Assembly: GCA_023460955.1 (NCBI GenBank)
Contig: JAEWOH010000043.1
Span: 124,001-188,000 of the forward strand
DNA: 64,000 bases
Direction: 5' to 3'
Source of the DNA: Bacillota bacterium
GTDB lineage: Bacteria; Bacillota; Clostridia; Acetivibrionales; DSM-1351
Shown here: positions 17,611 to 26,694 of the stretch, in pieces
How the letters are laid out: every line of letters starts with the position of its first letter
How positions within the stretch are numbered: position 1 is the stretch's first letter
Position numbers and translations under genes: made by a program
Notes under the pieces: generated by a model
What the model was told of the DNA's origin: nothing
Database searches by the model: none
The model's input: only the letters and a program-made list of their open reading frames with translations

Positions 17611-20544
17611 ATGGGGTTAGGTTTTGAAAGACCATATTTACTTCTGTTGATTCCGCTTTTACTGGGAATGGTGATATTTTCAGCTAAGTGGCTTAAGAGA
17701 ATTAATATTAATAAAAAAAGATTGATAATTTCCTTAAGGTGTCTGGTCTTGACTATACTTATTCTAGCGATCAGCGGCACAAGCCTGACTTGGAGACTTA
17801 ATAATGTAACCACTCTTTTCTTGATTGACGCATCTGACTCAACCCATTCTGAAAGAGGAAATATTGAAGAGTTTGTCAGAGAAGCCTATAAGCTTAAAGG
17901 AGTAAAGGACAAGCTGGGAGTTATATCTTTTGGAGATAATGCTCAGGTTGAAACTTTTATAAGTAACGAAGCTAATTTTTCAAAAATAGAAGGTAAGATA
18001 AACGGAAATTACACAAATATTGAGAATGCTCTTGCCGCATCCCTCTCATTATTTCCTTCCAATAGCAATAAAAGAGTGGTATTGATTTCAGACGGACAGG
18101 AAAATACCGGAAGCGTAAGCAGGATGGCTCTGACACTTCAGGAACAGGGGATAGACTTTAAGTATCACAAGCTTCAAAAAACCATTGGAGAGGAAGCTCT
18201 TGTAGAGAAGATAGAGGTTCCTGAAAGGCTTGCGCTTGATGAGGAATTTAACGTTGTTGTATCAATTAACAGTACAACAGTTCAGAATGCCAAGCTGACG
18301 CTGATAAGTGAGAGGACGAAAGTTTCTGAACAGACAGTTCAGCTGCAAAAAGGCATAAACAAATTTGTTTTCAGGGATAAGGCTGTAACAGGAGGTTTTA
18401 AGAGCTACAGCGCCTTAATAGAACCGGAAAATGACCTGCAATCAAAAAATAATGAAGCCTCCTGCTTCACAAACATAGTTGCAAAACCCAGAATACTTGT
18501 TATAGAAGATGTCAAAGGTGAAGCAGATGAGTTGATAAAAATGCTTAAGGCATCCTCGGCAGATTATACAGTTGTAAACGCAAAAGCAGCGCCATCAAAT
18601 ATTCAGGATATGAGCCTGTATAAAACCATTATCACGTGTAATGTTCAAATAGACAGCTTGAACGACGGCTTTAAAAATTCTATTGAAAGTTATGTAAAGG
18701 ATTTTGGTGGAGGATATATTGCCACAGGGGGAGATAATTCCTTTGCCCTGGGCGGTTATTCAAAAACTCCTTTGGAAAAGGTATTACCGGTTTACATGGA
18801 TATGAGGGGGAAGAAAGAAACTCCCAAAATGGCTTTGCTTTTAATTATTGATAAATCGGGGAGTATGTCCGAAGGTGTAGCAGGAATAAGCAAAGTGGAT
18901 ATGGCGAAGGAGGGAGCCATCAGAAGTCTTGATTCCTTAAGAGTCGGGAAAGATGAAATCGGTGTTCTTTCACTGGATGGTGCTTACAGCTGGGTTGTTA
19001 AAAGGCAGATAATCAATGATCCAAAGGGGATAGAAGAAGATATAGGCACCATTAGGGCCGATGGAGGAACAAGTATTTTGCCTTCTCTGGAAGCTGCCTA
19101 TAATTCTTTGAAAGAAAGCGATGCCAAAATAAAGCACATTATAATGCTGACCGATGGACTTGCAGAAAGAACAGGCTACGAAACTGTATTAAATAATATT
19201 AATAAGGATAACATTACTGTGTCAACAGTGGCAGTAGGGCAGGATTCGGATAAACAACTGCTTTCATGGATTGCAGATAGCTGTAACGGGCGGTTTTATG
19301 TTACTGATGCTTATTCAAACATCCCATCCATATTCACAAAAGAGACCTTTATGGCGGCCAGAACGTATTTGAATAACAGGGAATTTACTCCTGTCATAAG
19401 TTCTGACCATTCGGTGCTTAAGGGCGTGGCTGAAGGTGGCCTGCCCACACTTTTGGGTTATGTGGGCGCCTCGCAGAAGGAAACAGCCCGTATGGTGCTG
19501 CGAAGTGATGAGGATGACCCGATTCTTACAATGTGGCAGTATGGTCTGGGAAAAACAGTAGCTTGGAATTCTGATATTTCGGGTAGATGGAACTCAAATT
19601 ATATCTCTTGGGACAAAAATCTTAAGCTTTGGCAGAATATAGTTAATTTCACAGTTGAAAATTATGATAATGAGAATGCTTCTCTTGAAATATCACAGCA
19701 AGGCGCCAAAGCTATTGCAAAAGTAAAAAATAAAAACATGGATAAAGAACTGAATACAATTGCTACCGTTATTACTCCTTCGGGAGACACCTTTGAAACA
19801 AGGCTGAATCCTGTTGCACCAGGTGAATATTCCGGAACCTTCGACCTTAAAGAAGATGGTGCTTATATGATAAGTGCTAAACAGGAAAAGGATGGAGAGC
19901 TTATTAACGCTGTAAAACAGGGTTATGCAGTACAATACTCTCCTGAGTACAGGCTAAATAGCAGTGATAATATGGAGAAACTGGTTGCAGAAGTTGGCGG
20001 AAAGTTAATAAAAGATCCTTCAGAAGTTTACTCGGGAGATCTCACTTATAAGAGAGGACAGAGGGACTTAACACCTTATTTGATTTCTATTTTTCTGGTT
20101 TTGTTTATGCTGGATATTGCCATTCGAAGGTTAAATCTGAATGTAGAAAAAATTCTTCTCCTCCTTAAGAGAGGTAAGGATAAGCTCAAATTACACAGAA
20201 CCGGAGTTTTCGTTGCAGGAAGAAAGGTCAGAATGAATACTGGCTCAGCATATACTGCCATGAATAATAATCCTGACAAAGATAATATAATTGGGGATTC
20301 TATCAAAGATAATAATGCTCAATCTATTAAAGGGAATATAAATAATGAATCAAGTAATAAGAAGAATGAAAGGCCAGAGGCACAGGAACGGACAGGCAAC
20401 TCAGGAAGCTATTACAATACTGACAAATATACCGATATAACACCAGAGCCGGAGCAAAAGAATTCAGTTATCGGCAAAGAAAAAGCTACAGATTCTCAAA
20501 CTCTTGATACTTCACAACTCTTGAGGAGAAAGAAATTTAAGTAG
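17611..20544 (+). CDS. Large membrane protein with two VWA domains and amidotransferase-like region
   Basis: A 977-residue protein. Two N-terminal spans (about 8-25 and 38-58) precede a first VWA domain with metal site DASDS near 72. A class I glutamine-amidotransferase-like region lies near 290-390, containing GGGYIATGGDNSF. A second VWA domain follows with DKSGSMSEG near 412 and the later LTDGLA near 515. A further span is near 820, and a long disordered polar tail ends the protein. This order matches large proteins that close MoxR/DUF58/VWA operons. ATG 17611 has AAAGGAA upstream. Confidence 0.85.
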   Translation: MGLGFERPYLLLLIPLLLGMVIFSAKWLKRININKKRLIISLRCLVLTILILAISGTSLTWRLNNVTTLFLIDASDSTHSERGNIEEFVREAYKLKGVKDKLGVISFGDNAQVETFISNEANFSKIEGKINGNYTNIENALAASLSLFPSNSNKRVVLISDGQENTGSVSRMALTLQEQGIDFKYHKLQKTIGEEALVEKIEVPERLALDEEFNVVVSINSTTVQNAKLTLISERTKVSEQTVQLQKGINKFVFRDKAVTGGFKSYSALIEPENDLQSKNNEASCFTNIVAKPRILVIEDVKGEADELIKMLKASSADYTVVNAKAAPSNIQDMSLYKTIITCNVQIDSLNDGFKNSIESYVKDFGGGYIATGGDNSFALGGYSKTPLEKVLPVYMDMRGKKETPKMALLLIIDKSGSMSEGVAGISKVDMAKEGAIRSLDSLRVGKDEIGVLSLDGAYSWVVKRQIINDPKGIEEDIGTIRADGGTSILPSLEAAYNSLKESDAKIKHIIMLTDGLAERTGYETVLNNINKDNITVSTVAVGQDSDKQLLSWIADSCNGRFYVTDAYSNIPSIFTKETFMAARTYLNNREFTPVISSDHSVLKGVAEGGLPTLLGYVGASQKETARMVLRSDEDDPILTMWQYGLGKTVAWNSDISGRWNSNYISWDKNLKLWQNIVNFTVENYDNENASLEISQQGAKAIAKVKNKNMDKELNTIATVITPSGDTFETRLNPVAPGEYSGTFDLKEDGAYMISAKQEKDGELINAVKQGYAVQYSPEYRLNSSDNMEKLVAEVGGKLIKDPSEVYSGDLTYKRGQRDLTPYLISIFLVLFMLDIAIRRLNLNVEKILLLLKRGKDKLKLHRTGVFVAGRKVRMNTGSAYTAMNNNPDKDNIIGDSIKDNNAQSIKGNINNESSNKKNERPEAQERTGNSGSYYNTDKYTDITPEPEQKNSVIGKEKATDSQTLDTSQLLRRKKFK

Positions 20545-20609
20545 AGTTATTATATACATTAAAAATCAATTACGGCCATTTCAGCATGAAGTTAATTCGG
20601 GGGGTTAGT

Positions 20610-21827
20610 ATGAAAAAGATAATTAAGGTTTGGATAAGTGTGGTAATTACTTTTATACTGTTAACAGGCTGTACAGTGGCTGAAAATAGGGTGAGTAGTT
20701 TAAATAACTCCTCTGCTGAAAATAGGGTGAGTAGTTTGAATAACTCCTCTGCTGAAAATAGCTTGAGTAATTTAAATAACTCCTCTTTGGAAACAGATTT
20801 GGACAAATATCTCCAAGCTGTAAAATATATTAAAGAAAAACAATATCCGCAGGCTATGGGAGTATTACGAGAAATTTCTGACTATAAGGATTCTAAGAAT
20901 TTAATGGATCAGCTGCTCTATATTATAAACGGCTCCAGTATAGCTAATGGAATTTGGTTAGTAGGAGCTATCGCACAAGATGGTGGAGTTCAGGTGGCTT
21001 ATGCTGGAGAAGATGACAATAAATACGATGCCGCGAGGAAATGGAAAGGTGTTAAATCTTTATGTGCCAGGGGCGGAGATTCCATAGAAGGCTTAGTCGA
21101 AGGAAAAATAGTTACTACAAGTACTGTTACAAAACAAGAGTTGTTAAATTCCAAAAACGCACCTACCAATGCAATGGCGCATGTTGTTGAGTCCGTTTTA
21201 AGCTGGGATAATATTAAGTCTTTCCAGACCTTCTATCCTCAGAATGCACTGGCACTCACAAATGACGGCAGAGTACTGACGGCATACAGTGACTATCAGG
21301 ATAAAGCTAAGGAACTGCAGAAATGGAAGGACCTGATAGCTGTTGCAGATGGCCGCAGTTACTTGGTTGGAATTAAAAAGGATGGTACTGTAATTAATAA
21401 AAACTTTGATTACAACGGAACTATAAATACGTCTGACTGGAAGAATATTGTGGCTGTAGCTGCAGATTCATCAGTAATCGGCTTAAGAGAGGATGGGACT
21501 GTTGTTTCCACGGGTTTAAACGAAAATGGAGAAGGAAATGTTTCAGATTGGAAGGACATCATTGCAATATCCACATCCAGGTATTGTACCCTTGGTCTTA
21601 AAAGAGATGGCACAGTGGTTGCAACCGGCTCGAATACCTTTGGACAGATGGATGTACAGGAATGGAAAGATATAGTCGCAATAAGCGCAGGGTATTATTT
21701 TTCAATTGGTCTGAAGGCAGACGGCACTATGCTCATTGCAGGTGATTGCAGCTCCAGCGGCGTTAAGACGCCGGATATTACCGGGATGAAAGGTCTATAT
21801 GTACCAGGTATAAGAGTTGATGAATAA
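20610..21827 (+). CDS. Lipoprotein with RCC1-like repeats and 12-residue tandem repeat
   Basis: A 405-residue protein with a lipoprotein signal (MKKIIKVWIS to LLTGC) and Cys near residue 22. Directly after it come three copies of a 12-residue unit, AENRVSSLNNSS. A short helical region follows, then about five units ending in Trp-Lys-(Asp/Asn)-Ile-(Val/Ile)-Ala-(Val/Ile), each alternating with a GLKxDGTV segment. These are of the RCC1/BNR-like propeller type seen in clostridial surface proteins. ATG 20610 is preceded by a G-rich site. It probably sits on the outer face of the membrane; the ligand is unknown. Confidence 0.8.
   Translation: MKKIIKVWISVVITFILLTGCTVAENRVSSLNNSSAENRVSSLNNSSAENSLSNLNNSSLETDLDKYLQAVKYIKEKQYPQAMGVLREISDYKDSKNLMDQLLYIINGSSIANGIWLVGAIAQDGGVQVAYAGEDDNKYDAARKWKGVKSLCARGGDSIEGLVEGKIVTTSTVTKQELLNSKNAPTNAMAHVVESVLSWDNIKSFQTFYPQNALALTNDGRVLTAYSDYQDKAKELQKWKDLIAVADGRSYLVGIKKDGTVINKNFDYNGTINTSDWKNIVAVAADSSVIGLREDGTVVSTGLNENGEGNVSDWKDIIAISTSRYCTLGLKRDGTVVATGSNTFGQMDVQEWKDIVAISAGYYFSIGLKADGTMLIAGDCSSSGVKTPDITGMKGLYVPGIRVDE
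20679..20786 (+). repeat. Three tandem 36-bp repeats
   Basis: Units at 20679-20714, 20715-20750 and 20751-20786 are nearly identical. They keep the reading frame (12 codons each), so copy number can change without breaking the lipoprotein. Confidence 0.9.
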
Positions 21828-21882
21828 GTGAGACATGAGACTCTTAAATATTAATATTTAGCTCGATATGGACATTTGGTGA

Positions 21883-22035
21883 GGTTTTTATAGAACATGG
21901 GACAGCAAACAGTCAGTATTATTGGGATACAATTCTGAAGCTTTAAGGGGATTCGTAAGTGTAAGAGAAGAATTTATAGTTGTAAAAATAGGTGGAGTTT
22001 ATATTAAAATAGAAGGGGAAAATATGCCCAAGTGA
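21883..22035 (+). pseudogene. Possible gene remnant
   Basis: A 50-codon open stretch without a start codon, ending FIVVKIGGVYIKIEGENMPK. The last 30 residues look like a compact beta-rich segment, somewhat like YqfC/YabP sporulation proteins, but the match is by eye only. It lies in the gap after the lipoprotein gene. Confidence 0.25.
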
Positions 22036-22093
22036 AAATATTTCCAGCTAAATCCTTAATTTTGCATATTGTTAAGGTTAGCTGGAAATATTT
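22036..22093. terminator. Bidirectional terminator hairpin
   Basis: AAATATTTCCAGCTAA...CCTTAA (22036-22059) pairs with TTAAGG...TTAGCTGGAAATATTT (22072-22093). It lies between the plus-strand lipoprotein gene and the convergent PHP gene. Confidence 0.75.
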
Positions 22094-22178
22094 ATATAAT
22101 ATCACTATTTTCTCCATGTCCGTATTACCTATATGATTTCATTGCACCAATTGTTGACAGAAATTATCTACTAATGGG

Positions 22179-23087
22179 TTATAAAAATATTGGATTACTC
22201 CATGCAGTATTTCCACGCTCGTCAACACATTCGACTCTCACATAGGATTCATTTCCACGTAATTTATAGGATGCGCTGGTTATGAGATCTTTTGAAATTT
22301 CGCTATAACCCATAAGTTCGTATGTAACAAAATGTATTGCTGAAACAGGGGAACATGTTACGTGGACTTCGCCCTCTGAAACATAAAATTCAAATATCTC
22401 TGGTCCGCTTGAAGAATAGAAGTTGCCCTCAATCATTGCTGTAATAATATCTTTTTGGCAGAGTGAGGGAGAGTTTACGCAAATCCATCCACCGCACCGG
22501 TCCTCGAGGATATGGTGTGAATCATCGGTAGCAACTCCCCAAATCTTGCGTCGGCGTCTTAGAAGAGAATCCCAGTAGTCAATCGAAAGTCCGGTATGAT
22601 TTTCGATTGAGCAGCCGTAATTGAAAATCTCTACTGCAAAATATCCTGATAAGTCTATAAAATCAGCAAGTTCAAGCCTTGACCAGTTTGGATGACAAAA
22701 TACTGCCAGATTATTTGAAGCTGTAATCCTATTGATATTTTCTTGTGGAGTAGAAATTCCACTCCATTCGGGGACTTCAATGTATTCACCGTTTCTGAAA
22801 CCGTTATTTTCTCCACACGGCTCTTTACCTATACCCAATGTATGGTATATTCGCAGCGGATCAGTATTTGTAACTTCGAGCTCAATACCCGGCAAAATCA
22901 TGAAGTCGTCACTTCCCAAGTGCGCCAGGTGCGAATAGTACTGGTGGTCGGTTATGGCAAGAAAGCTCCAGCCTTTACTTTTATACCGCTCAACTGTTTC
23001 TTCCGGGCTAAGCTTCCCGTCTGAATTAGTTGTGTGGCAATGCAGATTTCCTTTGTACCAATTTCCTTTAGTGTTCAATCCTTTCAT
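22179..23087 (-). CDS. PHP-domain metal-dependent hydrolase (CehA/McbA type)
   Basis: A 302-residue protein with PHP motifs: GNLHCHTTNSDG near residue 14, a conserved AITDHQY near 44, a later FCHPNW near 134, and ATDDSHH near 190. These His and Asp residues bind two or three metal ions in the family, which hydrolyses phosphoesters or related bonds. The C-terminal 70 residues form a small beta domain. ATG 23087 has GGAGG seven bases upstream. It follows the ArsR-like gene by about 35 bases and is likely co-transcribed with it. The substrate is unknown; a role in the neighbouring sugar cluster is plausible. Confidence 0.8.
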   Translation of the reverse strand: MKGLNTKGNWYKGNLHCHTTNSDGKLSPEETVERYKSKGWSFLAITDHQYYSHLAHLGSDDFMILPGIELEVTNTDPLRIYHTLGIGKEPCGENNGFRNGEYIEVPEWSGISTPQENINRITASNNLAVFCHPNWSRLELADFIDLSGYFAVEIFNYGCSIENHTGLSIDYWDSLLRRRRKIWGVATDDSHHILEDRCGGWICVNSPSLCQKDIITAMIEGNFYSSSGPEIFEFYVSEGEVHVTCSPVSAIHFVTYELMGYSEISKDLITSASYKLRGNESYVRVECVDERGNTAWSNPIFL

Positions 23088-23123
23088 CAAATAGCCTCCA
23101 GTCCGGGAGCACTGGTCCCGGGT

Positions 23124-24095
23124 TTAATATATTATTCTCATAATAATGCCTTGCTTGAAATCACCATATTTTTCTCCGAAAATGTTTATACCACCAATAT
23201 TTTCAGCATCTGGTTTTATTTCAATTTTCAAAGATATAAATGGGTTCATGTTCAGATTTAAGTTTTCAATGTTTATATTGGAATTTACCATTACTCCGTC
23301 TATATACCCTCCGTTTTTCCGAACTGAGAATGTTTTCAGTAGACCATATTGGGTTCGTCCATACTGCCATACGGCAGGAGTCAGCAGACCATGCCTTGAA
23401 CCGAAGTCACCTGGAGAACGGTAAATTCCAAGTTCTTGACCGTTTATTGATATAGTTATATCCGAAGGCCAATTTTCCATATAACCCGGTGCCTCCGAGC
23501 AAAGCTCAAAGCTAAAGGAAATCTCCTCGGGCAGGATATGATTGTCACAGTGGTTCGGGAACCTGTATTCAACATATCCTTGCTGAAACCAAACAAGCTG
23601 GGCATTCATTCGGTATGGCGAGTAGAATGACTTCGGATTATCATAACTGTCCATTGAACCGTTTTCATCTGCCAAACCGCATGTGGGTTCGACTTCCCAC
23701 TGATAGAAGCAGCCAACGGGCATTTCTACAGTAATGGTTTTATCCTCCTGGTCAAGCGCTTGCTCAGCTGCGTCTATATGGATGGATTGTGTAGTGCAAA
23801 GACAGACTCGCATTGAGCCCCTTATTCCGGGTTGAGATTCGGTTATTACCAGTCTTGCATCCTCCAGACATTTTATATGTAAGGCTGTTGAGGAAACCGG
23901 AAGCCCCATTGCTTCGGAAATCTCCAGAAGAGATATGGGGTTGATTTTAAGCAGGTTCATCATTTGAAGCCTGATCGGAGAGGATAAAGCTTTTCCGATT
24001 TTTGCAATGTGAGTGTGGTGTGCGCTGTTTTCTAGATTTAATGAAATATTTCTTTCTCCAAGTATTTTTATGGTTTTTTTTTCACTGGTTTTCAT
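23124..24095 (-). CDS. ArsR-like transcriptional regulator with large C-terminal domain
   Basis: A 323-residue protein. Residues 25-95 form a winged helix of the ArsR type, with SPIRLQMMNLLKINPISLLEI followed by a recognition helix around SSTALHIKCLEDARLV. The remaining 220 residues are a beta-rich domain, possibly a carbohydrate-binding sensor; ordinary ArsR proteins are only about 100 residues. It is divergent from the sugar ABC operon. Three TTACA-N7-TGTAA dyads in the shared region (24111, 24275, 24325) are the likely operators, all downstream of predicted promoters, which suggests repression. GAGGTG lies just before ATG 24095. Confidence 0.75.
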   Translation of the reverse strand: MKTSEKKTIKILGERNISLNLENSAHHTHIAKIGKALSSPIRLQMMNLLKINPISLLEISEAMGLPVSSTALHIKCLEDARLVITESQPGIRGSMRVCLCTTQSIHIDAAEQALDQEDKTITVEMPVGCFYQWEVEPTCGLADENGSMDSYDNPKSFYSPYRMNAQLVWFQQGYVEYRFPNHCDNHILPEEISFSFELCSEAPGYMENWPSDITISINGQELGIYRSPGDFGSRHGLLTPAVWQYGRTQYGLLKTFSVRKNGGYIDGVMVNSNINIENLNLNMNPFISLKIEIKPDAENIGGINIFGEKYGDFKQGIIMRIIY

Positions 24096-24110
24096 TTTAT
24101 CACCTCATTG

Positions 24111-24127
24111 TTACAAAAAATATGTAA
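24111..24127. promoter_or_regulatory. Operator-like dyad TTACA-N7-TGTAA, copy 1
   Basis: A 17-bp inverted repeat between the predicted promoter of the regulator gene and its start codon, so binding would block its own transcription. Confidence 0.7.
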
Positions 24128-24175
24128 TAAACAATTTTATGAAACTATAAAATAGTTACTAAAATTGTAATTACT

Positions 24176-24204
24176 ATTATACTATAAGATATAAATTAAG
24201 TCAA
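24176..24204 (-). promoter_or_regulatory. Predicted sigma-A promoter of the regulator gene
   Basis: On the minus strand TTGACT (24204-24199), a 17-base spacer and TATAAT (24181-24176), about 80 bases before the regulator start. Confidence 0.65.
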
Positions 24205-24232
24205 AATATATCCAAATTAAACAAAAAATTTG

Positions 24233-24261
24233 TTGACATAACGGTAATTATAGTCTAATAT
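24233..24261 (+). promoter_or_regulatory. Predicted sigma-A promoter of the sugar ABC operon
   Basis: TTGACA (24233-24238), a 17-base spacer and TAATAT (24256-24261). Two operator-like dyads follow immediately downstream. Confidence 0.7.
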
Positions 24262-24274
24262 GATAATATATTAA

Positions 24275-24291
24275 TTACATAAAAAGTGTAA
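24275..24291. promoter_or_regulatory. Operator-like dyad TTACA-N7-TGTAA, copy 2
   Basis: Starts about seven bases after the expected transcription start of the sugar ABC operon. Confidence 0.7.
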
Positions 24292-24324
24292 TAAATTAAT
24301 GTGCACTAAATCCGGTAAAATTTA

Positions 24325-24341
24325 TTACATAATTGTTGTAA
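24325..24341. promoter_or_regulatory. Operator-like dyad TTACA-N7-TGTAA, copy 3
   Basis: Third copy, in the 5' leader of the sugar ABC operon, 50 bases from copy 2, which is close to five helical turns. Confidence 0.7.
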
Positions 24342-24393
24342 TTTTAAAAAGTTAATGTTTGTTGAGCTCTTACCTAATTTAAAGGAGGATATT

Positions 24394-25710
24394 ATGAAAA
24401 AGACTCTAGTAATTTTGCTGGTTATGGTATTGACTTTTTCTATGTTAACAGCTTGTGGTAGTTCGGGCACAACTGATAATTCTGTAACAGACAAGAACTC
24501 TGCAACACAGGCTTCCACAAACGATGCTACCGATAAAACTGGTGAACAGATTAAAATTAGATTTATTAATGGTTTTACCGGTGGTGACGGTGCCTTTATG
24601 AAAAAGATGGTGGACAGCTTCAATTCTTCTCAGGGCAAGTATTTTATAGATCAACTTATTACTGCTGACCATTATACAAAGTTTAAAACCGATGATTTTG
24701 ATATGCTGATAATACATGCCGATCTTATATCTACATATCATGAAGATGGACTTTTGAAAGAAGTATCTGATATTTATAAATCATCTAATCTTGTACTTGA
24801 AAGAGATTTTCATCCAGTAGCACAGACATATGTGAAGTATGATGATGGCGTATTCGCTTTCCCGCTGGATTTATATGCCGATACAATGTATTATAACAAG
24901 GATCTTGTTGATAAGGCTCCAACTACATATGATGATCTTCTAGCATTGAGGGATAAACTTCAACCTGATAAAACTGGAGTTTACCCAATAGCAATTCCGC
25001 TTAGTGGTGACCACGACTGGCTGACTATGGCTATGCTTACTCAAATGAATGTAAATTTTGTAGAGGATGGGCATCTTAAGCTCGATACAGATGAAGCAGC
25101 AGAAGCTCTTTTGAAGATTAACAAAATGATATACAAGGATAAGCTAAGCGCTCCTCAAATGGCTGCAAATGATGATATAAATGCTTTCCTTAAAAAATCA
25201 CAGGAAAAGACCAATATTCAAGCGGCTCTTTCACTGACTGGCCCATGGAATTACACATCTGCCAAGGAGACTTGGGGAGATAAGCTAGGTATAGCTGCAT
25301 TTCCTACATTAGGGGATACTCTGCAGGTTCCTGCAGGAGGTCATACTTTTGCAGTTTCAGCCAAGTGTGATAATGCTGATAAACTTGCTGGTATATCCGC
25401 GTTTATGTCTTATATATACCAGCCGGACGTCATGTTAAATTGGGCAGATTCAGGTCAAGCTCCTATCCATCTTCCAACCATGGAAGTAGTAAAGGGTAAA
25501 CCTGAGCTATACCCTGTTGCAGCTGTTAATTATGATATATTTGACAAGGCAAGAATACTACCTCCTGTTTATAACATAAGAGAACAGGTAAAATATCTTT
25601 ACAATAATGTTTGGGAATTGATTTATAGTGATCCTAATCTTACAAAAGATAAACTTATGGTTGAATTGAAGAACGCAACTAAGACAGCAAAAGAACTAGC
25701 AGAACATTAA
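24394..25710 (+). CDS. Sugar ABC transporter substrate-binding lipoprotein
   Basis: A 438-residue extracellular solute-binding protein (family 1, carbohydrate type). It has a lipoprotein signal with lipobox LTAC near residue 20 and a Ser/Thr/Asp-rich linker. A mature domain follows with the usual DLYADTMYYNKDLVDKAP segment near 165. AAAGGAGG precedes ATG 24394. It is followed by two permease genes but no ATPase gene; such transporters usually share an MsmK-like ATPase encoded elsewhere. The sugar is unknown. Three operator-like sites lie upstream. Confidence 0.9.
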   Translation: MKKTLVILLVMVLTFSMLTACGSSGTTDNSVTDKNSATQASTNDATDKTGEQIKIRFINGFTGGDGAFMKKMVDSFNSSQGKYFIDQLITADHYTKFKTDDFDMLIIHADLISTYHEDGLLKEVSDIYKSSNLVLERDFHPVAQTYVKYDDGVFAFPLDLYADTMYYNKDLVDKAPTTYDDLLALRDKLQPDKTGVYPIAIPLSGDHDWLTMAMLTQMNVNFVEDGHLKLDTDEAAEALLKINKMIYKDKLSAPQMAANDDINAFLKKSQEKTNIQAALSLTGPWNYTSAKETWGDKLGIAAFPTLGDTLQVPAGGHTFAVSAKCDNADKLAGISAFMSYIYQPDVMLNWADSGQAPIHLPTMEVVKGKPELYPVAAVNYDIFDKARILPPVYNIREQVKYLYNNVWELIYSDPNLTKDKLMVELKNATKTAKELAEH

Positions 25711-25728
25711 TAGGAGAATTATTTATTG

Positions 25729-25748
25729 TGGGGGGCATTTGCTCCCCA
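25729..25748 (+). terminator. Intercistronic hairpin after the binding-protein gene
   Basis: TGGGGGGC (25729-25736) and GCTCCCCA (25741-25748) form a GC-rich hairpin without a T-run. Such hairpins often protect the upstream binding-protein transcript from decay, so that it is made in excess over the permeases. Confidence 0.55.
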
Positions 25749-25788
25749 TTGTAAATAAATGTCCATCTCATATAGAAGGGTGAATAAA

Positions 25789-26694
25789 ATGAAGTCAAGT
25801 AAATTTGTTTCGATGTTATTTTTATTACCGTTTATAATTTTCTTTGTATTATTTTTGCTGGTTCCGATAATATACGGTGGATACATGAGTCTTCACAAAT
25901 ATTCGCTTATTACTGGGAATCAGGGATATGTGGGCATGGAGAATTATACCAAAATCTTATTTTCAGAATCAATGTACAATAGATCGTTTTTTATCGGGCT
26001 CAAGAATACCTGCATCTTTGTATTAATGTCAGTTCCTCCCTTAGTATTAATAAGTCTTGGTCTGGCTGTGCTTGTTGACCGACTTCCCGACCGTTTTAAG
26101 CCGTTTTTTCGAACGGTATATTTTGCATCTTTTTCAGTGTCTGTTTCAGCAGTTGCAGCAATTTTCCTATGGCTTATGAGAGGAAACGGTGGATACATAA
26201 ATAATACACTTATTAGTTTGTCTATTATAGCTAAACCTATACCATGGCTTGAATCAAAAGATTTTGTCTGGATATCCCTTACTATTGCCACTGTGTGGTG
26301 GACAATAGGATATAATATGATGCTTTTTGTAAACGCTTTGAATGAAATTGATGTAAGCGTTAATGAAGCAGCAGATCTTGATGGGGCGGGTTTTTGGAAA
26401 AGGTTTATATATATAACATTCCCGGGTATAAGAAATGTATTCTATTTTGTACTAATGACAACAATTATCGCTTCCTTTAATGTTTTCGGTCAGCCCCGCT
26501 TGATGACAAACGGAGGCCCTGGAGAGTTTACAAAACCAATTATAATGGTTATTAATGACAGTATTATATTTAAAAACAATCTGGGTATTGGAACTGCTAT
26601 GACTATAATGCTTGGTCTTATTATTGTGGCGTGTTCTATTGCACAATATTTTCTAACCAGAGCAAAAGATGATTTAAACGGAGGCAGGGTGTGA
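25789..26694 (+). CDS. Sugar ABC transporter permease (MalF/MsmF type)
   Basis: A 301-residue inner-membrane protein with six spans. The EAA-loop, which docks the ATPase, reads VNEAADLDGAGFWKRFIYITFPGI near residues 190-213. It is the first of two permeases that form the channel for the preceding binding protein. The start is ATG 25789 with AAGGGTG upstream; an in-frame ATG at 25759 has no ribosome site. It overlaps the next gene by four bases if that gene starts at GTG 26691. Confidence 0.9.
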   Translation: MKSSKFVSMLFLLPFIIFFVLFLLVPIIYGGYMSLHKYSLITGNQGYVGMENYTKILFSESMYNRSFFIGLKNTCIFVLMSVPPLVLISLGLAVLVDRLPDRFKPFFRTVYFASFSVSVSAVAAIFLWLMRGNGGYINNTLISLSIIAKPIPWLESKDFVWISLTIATVWWTIGYNMMLFVNALNEIDVSVNEAADLDGAGFWKRFIYITFPGIRNVFYFVLMTTIIASFNVFGQPRLMTNGGPGEFTKPIIMVINDSIIFKNNLGIGTAMTIMLGLIIVACSIAQYFLTRAKDDLNGGRV

